DNA from: Leclercia adecarboxylata
GTDB taxonomy: Bacteria > Pseudomonadota > Gammaproteobacteria > Enterobacterales > Enterobacteriaceae
NCBI GenBank assembly: GCA_002360945.1
Contig: DERO01000007.1
Coordinates: 197,657 to 261,656 of the forward strand
Length of the DNA: 64,000 bases
Reading direction: 5' to 3'
The notes under the pieces were generated by a model that did no database searches, had not been told where the DNA came from, and worked only from the letters and a program-made list of their open reading frames with translations. Position 1 is the stretch's first letter. Each line of letters begins with the position of its first letter. Shown piece by piece: positions 26,554-36,008 of this stretch. A program made the position numbers and the translations under genes.

Positions 26554-29192
26554 GCGTACACTCCACGATCAAACTCCAGTACGATACCCTCTCCTTCATC
26601 CCAGCCCAGCATCAGACTCTGCGGCTTCTGCCCTGCAGCCATATAGCCCAGCAACTGCTGGCTCAGCACAGGCAGAATCTGCTGATTCAGCAGACTGTCG
26701 ACGTTACGCGCACCGGTATCCGGCAACAGACAGGCATCGGTCAACGCGTCATACAGACTTTCGCCGATCTCCGTCTTCATACCGTAGTGGCGAGCCAGTC
26801 GTTTGCTCACCTGGTTCAGTTTCATCCCGACAATGGTGCGCATCGCGGCTTGGGCCAATGGTCGATAAATCACCGTCTGGAAACGCGCCAGCAGCGCAGG
26901 CTGGAAGTGGTCCCGCAGGACCGGGCGCAGCAGCTCATGCAGGTCTGCTTCTGTGGCTTCCGGCTGCTCTTCCAGCAACTGCATGATGAGGTCACTGCCG
27001 AGGTTCGACGTCATCAGGATAACGGTGTTGCGGAAGTCGATTTCACGCCCTTCGCCGTCGCGCATAAAGCCCCGATCAAAGACCTGATAGAACAAGTTCA
27101 TTACGTCCCGGTGCGCCTTTTCCACTTCATCCAGCAGCACCACGCTGTACGGGCGTTTGCGAACCGCTTCGGTGAGAATGCCGCCCTGACCGTAGCCGAC
27201 GTAGCCTGGAGGTGAGCCCTTTAGCTGGGAAACGGTGTGCGGCTCCTGGTACTCGGAGAGGTTGATGGTGATAAGGGATTTTTCGCCGCCAAAGAGTTCA
27301 TCGGCCAGTGCCAGCGCGGTTTCGGTTTTACCGGTACCGCTCGGGCCGGTGAGCAGGAATACGCCCTGCGGACCGTTTTCCGGGGCAAGGCCGGTTTTTG
27401 AGGCGCGCAGACGTTGCGCGATGGCATTAAGGGCCGTGTCCTGACCCACTACCCGTTTCCCGAGGCTTTCTTCCAGATTCAGCAGCTCCGTCTGCTCATC
27501 CTTCATTAATGAAGAGAGCGGCACCCCGGTCCAGTCGGCGATCACAGTGGCGACGGTGCCTGCATCCACGTCCAGGCCCAGCAACGGGTTACCCTGCTGA
27601 ACGGTGGTAAGCTGGCTCTGCAGGGCAGCGATTTCTGCCTGACGGGAGATGTCCGTACGACAGGCCATTAGTTCTCCGGTGAGTTTCAGCTCCTGGCCGT
27701 ACTGCGTTTCCAGGATATCAAGCTCGAGGATAATGCGGATTTCTTCCTGCTCGATGATTGTCAGACGTTCGTTGCTAGTGCAATTGCCAAGGGCAATATC
27801 TTCCAGCAGCGCCTGCTTCTCCATATCCAGCGCAGTGAGCTGCGCCTTCATGCGGGTCAGCTGTTCAGGCACGGTATCGAGGCTCATGCGGATGCGGGCC
27901 GAGGCAGTGTCCAGCAGATCCACCGCCTTGTCCGGCAACTGGCGACCTGTCAGGTAGCGTCTGGACAGCGTGACGGCGGCTTTAACGGCCTCATCGGTGA
28001 TCTATACACCGTGGTGTTCTGCGTATCGCGATTTCAGACCTCGCAGCATCAGACAGGCGGTGTCGTCGTCCGGCTCGTCTACTTTCACCATCTGGAAGCG
28101 ACGCTCGAGGGCGGCATCACGCTCAAAGTATTGTTTGTACTCGCTCCAGGTGGTGGCCGCGATGGTCCGGAGCTCGCCGCGGGCCAGCGCGGGCTTCAGC
28201 AGGTTGGCTGCATCCGCTCCGCCCGCCTGATTGCCCGCCCCGATAATGGTGTGGGCCTCGTCGATAAACAGCAGGACCGGTGAAGGAGACTGCTGCACTG
28301 CTTCAATGATGTTTTTCAGCCGCTGCTCAAATTCACCTTTAACACCCGCTCCTGCCTGCAACAGACCAAGATCCAGGGTGCGTACACTCACTGGCTTAAG
28401 GCTGTCCGGTACGTTACCTTCAGCAATACGCAGCGCCAGTCCTTCCACCAGCGCAGTTTTACCAACACCAGGCTCACCGACCAGAATGGGGTTGTTTTTG
28501 CGGCGACGGGAGAGAATATCCACCATCTTACGGATTTCATTGTCGCGACCAAACACCGGATCGATTTTGCCATCGCGGGCGCGAGCGGTGACGTCGAGGG
28601 TAAACTTATCCAGCGCGTTCTGCAGTGCCGGAGTCAGCTCGCCTTCTTTGATATCGGCATTGACCGGACGGCCTACAAACTCCACCTCTCCGCCGTGCGC
28701 CAGTTCCGCTTCCTGCTGTGCTTCCGGGCGCTCATCAGACTGCGCATCCAGCAACGGGCGCAGGCGCTCAAGCTGGCTTTGTCCCAGAGTCAGCAGCGGC
28801 CATAAACCGTCGCAGCGCACCTGTTTCGGTTTTTCCACCAGCGCCATCAGCAGGTGAACGCTGCGGATCTGTTCTTCACCCGCCAGCGAGGCACGCAGCC
28901 ATGCGTCCTGCATCAGAACCTGAATGCTGTCCGAGAGCTGCGGGCGACTACGAACAGAGCGTGGAAGCGTATCCATATGTGCCAGTAAATCCTGCCATAT
29001 CGCGTCCATATCCCACTCATAACGACGGGCCAGAACCGTCAGATCGCCCTCGCCTTGCTCCAGCAGCTTAAGCAGCCAGTGCTCGGGCAGGATTTCCGCG
29101 TGAGCCCGGGTCTGGCATAGTGAGGCGGCGCCTTCCATGGCGCGGGCACAGTAGGGATTTAGACGGCGTAACAGGACGGCTGGATTTTCCAT
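26550..29192 (-). pseudogene. tssH: T6SS sheath-recycling ATPase TssH (ClpV), interrupted by an amber codon
   Basis: The frame encodes a normal 880-residue ClpV except for codon 397, which is TAG (28004-28002) in HHGV-*-ITDEAVKAA. The first AAA+ module precedes it (Walker A GEPGVGKT 239-246, FIDEAHTIIGAG) and the second follows (Walker A GPSGTGKT 616-623, VVLLDEVEKAH), both without damage. ClpV hexamers disassemble contracted TssB/C sheaths. The truncated product would keep the N-domain and D1 only. No good RBS/start serves the second half; its first candidate is a TTG at 27938. The lesion is a single base change from CAG, the Gln typical of related ClpB at this site. It may be a real loss, a suppressed stop or a sequencing error. 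Confidence 0.9.
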
Positions 29193-29324
29193 GAGACTCT
29201 CTCTTTATCAGTTCCGGACACGCTACCGCCCATCGCTTTCCTGAAGACAGGAACCCAAGCGCATAAGGTCAGGCAGTCAGATTGTTTTTTCTTTGCTGAA
29301 TACCCGTCAGCGCAGGGATTCAGC

Positions 29325-29352
29325 AAAAAAAGCAGACGGATAACCGTCTGCT
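29325..29352 (-). terminator. Intrinsic terminator between hcp and tssH
   Basis: The minus strand reads AGCAGACGG-TTAT-CCGTCTGCT followed by a run of seven T. The stem is perfect, with at least 8 bp. It lies eight bases downstream of the hcp stop. It should end much of the hcp transcript and lower expression of tssH, vgrG and the downstream genes relative to Hcp. Confidence 0.88.
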
Positions 29353-29359
29353 CAGGAAA

Positions 29360-29851
29360 TCAGGCAGTGGCGCGTTCATTCCAGGAATCGGAATGAATGA
29401 TGTTGCCGTCCTTATAGGTCCAGGTGATTTTTTCGTAGCGCAGCTCAATCTGTTCCAGATGGTTGTGCTTCTCTTTGGATGGATCCTTGATGTCATGCAT
29501 CAGCGGATTGACCTTCACCACCTTCACGTTCTCAAGCTTGGTATTGAAGTACTCCACTTCCTGACCGGCATCGTTGATTTTGTACCACTTAAATTCCGCA
29601 GATTTCAGGGTCTGGCCGGTAGTGACCGCCTTGTACAGGTATGGGCTGGAGGAGTCGATTTCCTTGGTGAACAGGAACGGCGTGTGAATACGCGTGCCGG
29701 TCAGCTTGCCGGTGTTGTTATCGGTTGGGATGTACAGGTTATGTTCCTGAGCAACCACTTCGATGCTGCCTTCACGGTCCTTCACGTCCACGGAACCTTT
29801 GATGTCCGCACCGCCGTCGTCCTTCAACCACAGATAAACGGGTATTGCCAT
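29360..29851 (-). CDS. hcp: T6SS tube protein Hcp (TssD)
   Basis: The 163-residue protein is Hcp, whose hexameric rings stack into the secreted inner tube. The conserved start AIPVYLWLKDDGGADIKGS, the GSIEVVAQEHNLYIP block, and HTPFLFTKEIDSSSPYLYKA are typical of the enterobacterial Hcp family. Length is normal and there is no C-terminal toxin extension. It starts five bases after the OmpA-like gene and is followed at once by a strong terminator, which fits the need for many copies. Confidence 0.96.
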   Translation of the reverse strand: MAIPVYLWLKDDGGADIKGSVDVKDREGSIEVVAQEHNLYIPTDNNTGKLTGTRIHTPFLFTKEIDSSSPYLYKAVTTGQTLKSAEFKWYKINDAGQEVEYFNTKLENVKVVKVNPLMHDIKDPSKEKHNHLEQIELRYEKITWTYKDGNIIHSDSWNERATA

Positions 29852-29856
29852 GTTAA

Positions 29857-31554
29857 TTACTCCATTTCATTTTCTGGGACGTCATCATCCTGAGATGGCG
29901 CCAGGGTGTTGCCCGGTAGCTGACAGGCATTCGCCTGCGGCACCAGACTGATTTCGACACGGCGGTTCAGCGCCCGGCCTTCCGGCGTGTCATTGGTGGC
30001 AACAGGGCGGTTTTCGCCATAACCCTGTACCGCAAAACAGATCTCCGGAACGTCACCGGTCTCGCGCATCCAGTTGCGAACGGATTCGGCGCGTTTAAGG
30101 GAAAGCGCCTGGTTGGATTTGTCATCGCCCACACTGTCGGTATGGCCCGCAACGACAATCAGCCAGCCGGGCTTCGCCTTGATGCCCACCAGCGAGTTGA
30201 CCAGTAGCCTTGTTGAGTCGGGTTTCAGTGCCCATTTGCCGGTGTCGAAGAGGGACATGCTGTCGAGACGGACGATTTTTGGTGAGACCTGTTGTTTTAC
30301 TGGCAGTGGAGGCGGGACATATGTGCGAATAGCCTCAAGCAACGGCAGGCGAAGACGTTCTCCGTGATACAGACCGAGGCTCATCTTCATCGGCTCACCG
30401 TTACGTGCCCACAGATCCAACAACGCCGCATCCTCACGCAACAACGCCACCGCATTAGCCTTTGGCGCGTAATTGTCCATCGCAATCTGGTTGTAATGCT
30501 GAATGTCGAAGCTCACCCGCTGCAGTAACTGTTGGTTGTTCCAGGCGCTGGTGCACAGCGCGATGACGGTTGCGAGGGAGAACATACAAAATGCCCTTTG
30601 CAGAGCGCGGCTTCGCGACGTGATTCCACCGCCCTGTGGCAACAGTGGCAGGATAAAATCAGGTAGCGGAGTGTCATCCGGTGTTGCAACAGATTGCCAA
30701 TCTGGCAGCAAATTCAGTGTGGTATGGCGTGACAGCCAGCGCAGCCATAGGCTGTCACCCAGAGCGGCCGCGCCGGAAGCGGTCATGTGATAAAGCATCA
30801 TCGACGGAATCACAGTCGGCATATCGTCTGATGCCGCTCCAAGCGCGCTCAGTGCGTACTGTTTCACAAAGCGAGCATGAGCACTCATCCTCACCAGCAT
30901 GGCGAGGCGATCTTCGCTGCCTTTTTGGGAAAGCCATGTCCCGATGCTGCACGGCGCTTCATCTGCCTGCCACACCTGCATTGCCTCTCCGTTCAGCACT
31001 GTCTGCCAGAGTGGCCTGGTGACTGTCACCCCTGCCACCGTACTGTTCAGCAGTAACGGCACCGCCCGGTGGGTATCGCGCCGCACCTGGCTCAGCTGCC
31101 AGCGCAGTTCATAAAGCCGGGCCGTCATCGCCGCTTCATCACTTTCCCGCTGCGGACAGATGCGGAACATCACCACCAGTTGCGACACCAGTTCCGGGCG
31201 TTTCCACAGAAGGTAACGCACCGTCGGCTGTAGTTCTGTTGTGGCGATCTTCAGCCAGCAGCCCTGTGCGGTACGATATATCGCACCCGTTCCCGGCCAG
31301 TCGGCCACGTTGCCGCACACCAGCACCACTGGCAGGCGGTACGGTGCATCCGGTAGAGCGTGCAACCAGATATCATCCTTGAGTGGCTCTCCCACTCTGC
31401 GCCCGCTATAAATCCAGCCTGCGATAACGACCGTAGCGATCAGCAAAAGCGCAACGAGGTGCCCTCCGGAACTCAGCGGCAGAAAGAGCAGGCAAACCAG
31501 GGCGGCAAGCAGCCCGCCCCAGAGCCATAACAGCCGAAGATGACGCACACTCAT
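29857..31554 (-). CDS. T6SS-associated OmpA-family membrane protein
   Basis: The 565-residue protein has two N-terminal membrane segments (about 8-28 and 33-50), a further hydrophobic segment near 325-345, and a C-terminal OmpA-like peptidoglycan-binding domain (about 415-540, with VVAGHTDSVGDDKSNQALSLKRAESV and ALNRRVEISLV). In this T6SS type the cell-wall anchor is a separate protein rather than part of TssL. It is therefore the likely peptidoglycan tether of the membrane complex, comparable to TagL. Its ATG overlaps the tssL stop (ATGA). Confidence 0.88.
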   Translation of the reverse strand: MSVRHLRLLWLWGGLLAALVCLLFLPLSSGGHLVALLLIATVVIAGWIYSGRRVGEPLKDDIWLHALPDAPYRLPVVLVCGNVADWPGTGAIYRTAQGCWLKIATTELQPTVRYLLWKRPELVSQLVVMFRICPQRESDEAAMTARLYELRWQLSQVRRDTHRAVPLLLNSTVAGVTVTRPLWQTVLNGEAMQVWQADEAPCSIGTWLSQKGSEDRLAMLVRMSAHARFVKQYALSALGAASDDMPTVIPSMMLYHMTASGAAALGDSLWLRWLSRHTTLNLLPDWQSVATPDDTPLPDFILPLLPQGGGITSRSRALQRAFCMFSLATVIALCTSAWNNQQLLQRVSFDIQHYNQIAMDNYAPKANAVALLREDAALLDLWARNGEPMKMSLGLYHGERLRLPLLEAIRTYVPPPLPVKQQVSPKIVRLDSMSLFDTGKWALKPDSTRLLVNSLVGIKAKPGWLIVVAGHTDSVGDDKSNQALSLKRAESVRNWMRETGDVPEICFAVQGYGENRPVATNDTPEGRALNRRVEISLVPQANACQLPGNTLAPSQDDDVPENEME

Positions 31555-32216
31555 TTCCCGGCTCCCGGCAGCAGCGTTAAAATGAGCTGATCAAGCCAGT
31601 GGTTCAGCCCCAGCCACAGCGCGGCCACCAGAGCAAGCGACAGTCCGATACAAACCGGCCACTGGCGTAACCAGTCAGTCAGCCCGCTGCGCCCGGCAAT
31701 ATTCGCCAGCACGGGCTGATCCTGAGCAGTCTCAAAGGGTGGCACGCGCTCAGTCAGCGCCCGGACCAACTGCTCCCTGGCCGGGTCCTTAAGGGAATAT
31801 CCCCCCTTAAATCCCAGCATCAGCACCCGGTGAAAACAGGTCAGCACCACTCTATCTGGTGCGGGTTCCCGCAGTACCTGGCGCATCCGCTCATACAGCG
31901 CATCTCCGGCATCCATGGTGCCGAAGTATTTCGCCTGCAGCGGGCGGTGATACCACACGATACAGGCATCATCTTCCACCTGACGTCCCTTGGCCGTTTC
32001 ATCCATTAGCGCGCACCATGCATACAAAATATGCTGACGACTGGCGTCACTGACGTCCGCCTGCTCAAGCTGCTCCATCACCTTCTCGATATCGTCCACG
32101 CAGCGCTGCCAGAGAGTTTCGCCTTCGCCCTCAACCAGACGAGCGCCGAAGCGCAGTTCCGTTACCGTCAGCCAGGCATCCGCCATGAGGGCATCGATAT
32201 CTATATCCTGTTTCAT
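31551..32216 (-). CDS. tssL: T6SS inner-membrane protein TssL (DotU family)
   Basis: The 221-residue protein is TssL. Conserved elements are HILYAWCALMDETA (about 63-76), the LQAKYFGTMDAGDALYERM block (about 92-112), and MLGFKGGYSL (about 133-142). One C-terminal membrane segment lies at about 193-212. It binds TssM and recruits the TssK-containing baseplate. It lacks its own peptidoglycan-binding domain. Overlaps of four bases with tssK before and the OmpA-like gene after suggest translational coupling. Confidence 0.94.
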   Translation of the reverse strand: MKQDIDIDALMADAWLTVTELRFGARLVEGEGETLWQRCVDDIEKVMEQLEQADVSDASRQHILYAWCALMDETAKGRQVEDDACIVWYHRPLQAKYFGTMDAGDALYERMRQVLREPAPDRVVLTCFHRVLMLGFKGGYSLKDPAREQLVRALTERVPPFETAQDQPVLANIAGRSGLTDWLRQWPVCIGLSLALVAALWLGLNHWLDQLILTLLPGAGK

Positions 32217-33550
32217 GATCGCAGCACCGCATACAGTTCAAGCTCAGGGTCGCCCAGCAAACCAGGCACATAAAACACGCAGCTGCCTTCCACCAGCATT
32301 GCCTGCGCAGCGGGATGAGTCATATCAAGCGTGAAATACTGGTTCTCCAGACGCAGCGGTATAGCTGCCGGAACATGGGTCATGGCCTTCAGCGGAATAC
32401 CCGGGTGAGAACCGTTCACTACCCTGTCTACTTCATCCGGACTGCCAGCCTTACACTGCAGAGGGAACTGCTCCAGCAGTTTCGCCACCGGCAACGTAGA
32501 GCGGACCGAGAGATAGAAATCGGCATCCTCCCGCAATCGCGCATCGTGCAGGCGCGCATGCCAGCGTCTGCGCCGTTCATCCCGGGTCATCTCTATCGCC
32601 AGTACCCGCGATGGCAGGCTGGCTTCCAGCAATACGCCCATCAGATCAAACAGTGGCGGGAAAACCTCCGTTAATTGATCGTGACGATAAGACGGAATAT
32701 TGGCCGTGGTGTGGTCAAGCGAAAATGTCAGCAGGCTGCCTGCAAGACCAGCCAGCACCTCGTAAAGGCGTTCAGGATGGACCTGCGGATGACGCAAGAA
32801 GTGATTCAATACCGGCTCTGCGCTATTCAACGCATTGAGCAGCCAAAACAGTGAAACGTCCGCCACCGCAAAATCGGCCATCCGATCGTTGCTCTCACGG
32901 CGCATTGCCATAAGGCGTTTAAGCCGTGCACGAAGCTGGCCCGTCAGTTGTTCGAGTTGCTCCATCAGCAAGCGGCTGGCCTGAACGCTCAGCAACGGCG
33001 GGATAAAAACATCATCCTGCGACCAGTTGCCCTGGCTGTCGCGGCGCAGACGGGCGACGGCAACGGTCTGGTAATTACCGTTGTCATCATCCGCCGCACG
33101 CAGCGTCAGTTCCGGCTGCATTACCGCAATCTGGCGGTTGTCATCACCATAGCGGTTACGTACTTCCCGCCACACCAGACGCCAGCGCACAGGACGCTCC
33201 GCCTTCTGCTCCGGTTGCAGACAATTACCGCCATTTTCATGCTCATGAGGCAACGCCAGCACCACCGTCAGTTCATGGCTTTCTGGTAGGGTCATCACTG
33301 GCGGTAGCGCATCCGCATTATCGGTGTCAGTCAGCGTGCCGTCAGCGAAACGTACCCGCAGATGACTGGCCTTCAGTTTTCCCTGCTTCAGCAAAGCAGC
33401 GTCAAATTCAGCACGGGCAACCCCCCAGGGGTGCATCGCCCCAAGACGGGCGATGCACTCGGTCTGCAAGGCGGTGTCAGCCACCTGTTGCTGAAAGTGT
33501 TGGGGGGAGACCATCTGACCTCGCCCCCACAGCGGACGATAAATTTTCAT
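32213..33550 (-). CDS. tssK: T6SS baseplate connector TssK
   Basis: The 445-residue protein matches TssK, the trimeric connector between the baseplate and the TssJLM complex, related to phage receptor-binding proteins. The start MKIYRPLWGRGQMVSPQHFQ is the family's typical N-terminus. The C-terminal part includes VPAAIPLRLENQYFTLDM. It follows tssC by 13 bases and overlaps tssL by four. Confidence 0.95.
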   Translation of the reverse strand: MKIYRPLWGRGQMVSPQHFQQQVADTALQTECIARLGAMHPWGVARAEFDAALLKQGKLKASHLRVRFADGTLTDTDNADALPPVMTLPESHELTVVLALPHEHENGGNCLQPEQKAERPVRWRLVWREVRNRYGDDNRQIAVMQPELTLRAADDDNGNYQTVAVARLRRDSQGNWSQDDVFIPPLLSVQASRLLMEQLEQLTGQLRARLKRLMAMRRESNDRMADFAVADVSLFWLLNALNSAEPVLNHFLRHPQVHPERLYEVLAGLAGSLLTFSLDHTTANIPSYRHDQLTEVFPPLFDLMGVLLEASLPSRVLAIEMTRDERRRRWHARLHDARLREDADFYLSVRSTLPVAKLLEQFPLQCKAGSPDEVDRVVNGSHPGIPLKAMTHVPAAIPLRLENQYFTLDMTHPAAQAMLVEGSCVFYVPGLLGDPELELYAVLRS

Positions 33551-33563
33551 CCCTGCTACCGCC

Positions 33564-35099
33564 TTACGCTTTCGCTTTTGGCATCTGGGAAACCAGTGAC
33601 AGATTCACATCCATCCCTTCAACCTGGAAGTGCGGTACCGCGTACAGCCGCACGCGGAAGAAGCCCGGGTTGTCCTCGATATCTTCCACAACCACCTTCG
33701 CGTCGCGCAGTGGATGGGAGGCTTGCAGTTCATCGCCCGGATCGGTCATCTCGGTCACCAGACCGCGCACCCAGGTGTTGAGTTCCAGCTCCAGCAGGCG
33801 ACGATCCTTAGTGGTACCGATATTTTCACGCTGGATCAGCTTCAGGTAGTGCGCGATACGGGACAGCAGGAAGATGTAGGGCAGACGCGCGTTGATGCGG
33901 CTGTTGGCCGTTGCATCTGCCGTGTCATACAGCGCTGGCTTCTGCGTCGAGTTGGCCGAGAAGAAACAGGCGTAGTCGCGGTTCTTGTAGTAGGACAGCG
34001 GAATGAAGCCGAGATTGGCGAATTCGAACTCGCGGGTTTCCGGGATCATCACTTCGGATGGGATTTTCACCTGGTTGCCGGTGCCCAGGTCGTACAGATG
34101 GATCGGCAGGTCTTTCACTGCGCCACCGGCCTGCGGGCCACGGATCTGCACGCACCAGCCATTGTTGATGAAGCTCTTCACCATGTTGGAGGCAAAGGCA
34201 AACGACGCGCTGGTCCAGAGGTATTTCTCGTGATCCGGGCCTTTCACCTGCTCAACGTAGTTAAAGCTGCGTACCGGCACGGTGTCCGGGCCATACGGCA
34301 GACGCCCCAGCACGCGCGGCATTACCAGCCCGATATAGCGGGAGTCGTCGGTATCACGGAAGGATTTCCATTTAATGTACTCGGCACGGTCGAAGTAGTT
34401 GCCGATGTCTTTAATGGCCGCCACTTCTTCCATCGACTCTTTCAGGAAGAATTTTGGTCCGACCGATCCGATAAACGGCATATGCGCCGCGGCGGAGACT
34501 TTGGAGATGTTGCGCAGCAGCGCCACGTCCTGCGGGCTGGCGTCAAACTCCCAGGAGGAGATCACCGAACCAATCGGCTCGCCGCCTGGGGTGTCGTACT
34601 CGGCGGTATAGGTGTGCCAGTAAAGGCCGCTCTGGATAAGCTCCGGCGCATCTTCAAAGTCCTGGCGCAGATCGTCTTTGGAGACGTCCAGAATTTCGGT
34701 TTTCACGTTCTGACGATAGTCGGTATTGTCGACCAGCTGTTTCAGGCCGCGCCACAGGGACTCGACCTTCTGAAATTCTTCATGATGCATCACCACATCC
34801 AGCTGGCGGCTGATTTGAAAATCCAGCTCCGCGATATGGTGGTCGATCAGCGTTTTGTCGAGCTTTTCCACCTGCTGGCCGGATTTACGGATGCAGTCCA
34901 TAAAGACCTGCATCGCAGCCGTCAGGCGCTCGCCCGCAGGCGCATCTGCCAGTGCAGCATCATCCAGAAACGCATTAATATCCCCGAGGCTGGACGCCGG
35001 GGTGAGGTTGATTTTTTCAAACAGGGAGGCGTAAACACCCTCTTTTTCCAGTACGGTGGTTTGCCCCTGAGCAGAGCCAGTTTCAGTATTTACAGACAT
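33564..35099 (-). CDS. tssC: T6SS sheath large subunit TssC
   Basis: TssC forms the contractile sheath with TssB. The 511-residue product shows the family blocks DFQISRQLDVVMHHEEFQKV, SLWRGLKQLVDNTD, IGSVISSWEFDASPQDVALL, GPKFF, and RLPYGPDTVPVRSFNYVE. The start used is the ATG at 35099 (MSVNTETGSAQGQTTVLEKE), preceded by GGGAA; the open frame extends 13 codons further but into the inter-gene gap. It lies 42 bases after tssB. Confidence 0.96.
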   Translation of the reverse strand: MSVNTETGSAQGQTTVLEKEGVYASLFEKINLTPASSLGDINAFLDDAALADAPAGERLTAAMQVFMDCIRKSGQQVEKLDKTLIDHHIAELDFQISRQLDVVMHHEEFQKVESLWRGLKQLVDNTDYRQNVKTEILDVSKDDLRQDFEDAPELIQSGLYWHTYTAEYDTPGGEPIGSVISSWEFDASPQDVALLRNISKVSAAAHMPFIGSVGPKFFLKESMEEVAAIKDIGNYFDRAEYIKWKSFRDTDDSRYIGLVMPRVLGRLPYGPDTVPVRSFNYVEQVKGPDHEKYLWTSASFAFASNMVKSFINNGWCVQIRGPQAGGAVKDLPIHLYDLGTGNQVKIPSEVMIPETREFEFANLGFIPLSYYKNRDYACFFSANSTQKPALYDTADATANSRINARLPYIFLLSRIAHYLKLIQRENIGTTKDRRLLELELNTWVRGLVTEMTDPGDELQASHPLRDAKVVVEDIEDNPGFFRVRLYAVPHFQVEGMDVNLSLVSQMPKAKA

Positions 35100-35141
35100 C
35101 AGCATATTCCCGGTTAATCCATTAAAAGAGATGCCCAAATT

Positions 35142-35633
35142 TTATTTCGGGGCAAGCGCACTCATTTCGTCGCGTAATTCCTGAGACAGCGCCGGATCTT
35201 TAAGAATTTTCTCGAGTTCTTTTCTGAAAGTGGCGTTATCAAGAAGATTGGATTTCAGATCGCGTAATAAATTACGCATTGCCAGCATGGCGCGAAGTTG
35301 AGGAATTTGACGGGCAACCTGTTCGGGTTCGAAATCTTTCATGCTGGAAAATTGCAATCGGATATTTTCTTCTGAGCCCTCGCCGACCAACATATTTTGT
35401 ACAGCCAGGTTAATTTCCGGGTTAAATTCTGAAAGTACACTATCGAAGTTATTTTTATTGACGTTAACCTTCTCCCGCTCTGATAACGGCCGGTTTTCTT
35501 TGCCATTACTGAAGTCACCAACGGTAAGGAGCTTAAGCGGCAATTCAACTTTCTTTTGTGCGCCCCCCGTATGGAGAGCTAATTTGAGATTTATACGTGC
35601 CTTAGGCACTTCATTCTGAAATGTATCAGCCAT
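35142..35633 (-). CDS. tssB: T6SS sheath small subunit TssB
   Basis: The 163-residue protein is TssB, the small sheath protein, whose partner TssC follows. Typical features are KKVELPLKLLTVGDFSNGKE (about 28-47), PLSEREKVNVNKNNFDSVL, and a helical C-terminus ending MSALAPK. It is the first gene of the T6SS operon, with a good ribosome-binding site (AAGGGA) and a 375-bp upstream region that must contain the operon promoter. The middle is somewhat more AT-rich than tssC. Confidence 0.96.
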   Translation of the reverse strand: MADTFQNEVPKARINLKLALHTGGAQKKVELPLKLLTVGDFSNGKENRPLSEREKVNVNKNNFDSVLSEFNPEINLAVQNMLVGEGSEENIRLQFSSMKDFEPEQVARQIPQLRAMLAMRNLLRDLKSNLLDNATFRKELEKILKDPALSQELRDEMSALAPK

Positions 35634-35709
35634 AGCAGTCCCTTTTCCTTAAGGATGAGTTATTAATTAAAACTACATTTGTATACGAAGGCGATAGTAG
35701 AACAAGTAA

Positions 35710-35771
35710 TTACCTTTAATCAACACACTCATGGTCCAAAATTAGACTTCCCTCAAACGCTTACCTTTAAT
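35710..35771. repeat. Pair of 11-bp direct repeats, 51 bp apart
   Basis: TTACCTTTAAT occurs at 35710-35720 and again at 35761-35771. The 51-bp period is close to five turns of the helix, so a protein could bind both copies on one face. They lie 76-138 bases upstream of the tssB start. A regulatory role is inference. Confidence 0.4.
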
Positions 35772-35941
35772 TACCACCAATGAAAAATATTAAATAAGCG
35801 TTATATATTCGCGATAGTGATCATTCATACACACATAAAAACGGGCGTATCCATTAGCGAAACGGATATCATATTAATACCCAACAATTGCTTTAATGGA
35901 AATAGATAAAGGTTATGTATATACAGCAAATATAATAACAG

Positions 35942-35971
35942 AAAAAACTGGCGCCGAAATTCGCGCCAGTT
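35942..35971 (-). terminator. mppA intrinsic terminator
   Basis: On the minus strand a 9-bp perfect stem AACTGGCGC / GCGCCAGTT with an 8-base loop is followed by TTTTTT, overlapping the end of the stem. It lies 38 bases after the mppA stop and isolates mppA from the T6SS operon. Confidence 0.88.
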
Positions 35972-36008
35972 CTGGTTAATACATACGCATAAAGGGAGTC
36001 ACGCCCTG

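Larger units (their letters stand above)
35634..36008. promoter_or_regulatory. AT-rich region upstream of tssB
   Basis: About 375 bases lie between tssB and the next gene on the same strand, mppA. The region holds the mppA terminator near its right end and must hold the tssB promoter. It is AT-rich, as expected for silenced, acquired operons (for example by H-NS). A TATACA-like -10 candidate lies near 35682-35687 on the minus strand. Two copies of an 11-bp direct repeat lie at 35710-35720 and 35761-35771. No ORF of note was seen. Confidence 0.5.

Noticed and set aside
26550..27938. Separate gene for the second ClpV half
   Set aside because: Its only start near the beginning is a TTG with no Shine-Dalgarno. 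It continues the same reading frame after the amber codon, so it is better described as part of one interrupted tssH.
33630..35117. 495-residue plus-strand ORF
   Set aside because: It lies wholly antisense to tssC. Long open frames opposite GC-rich genes are common, and the product resembles no family.
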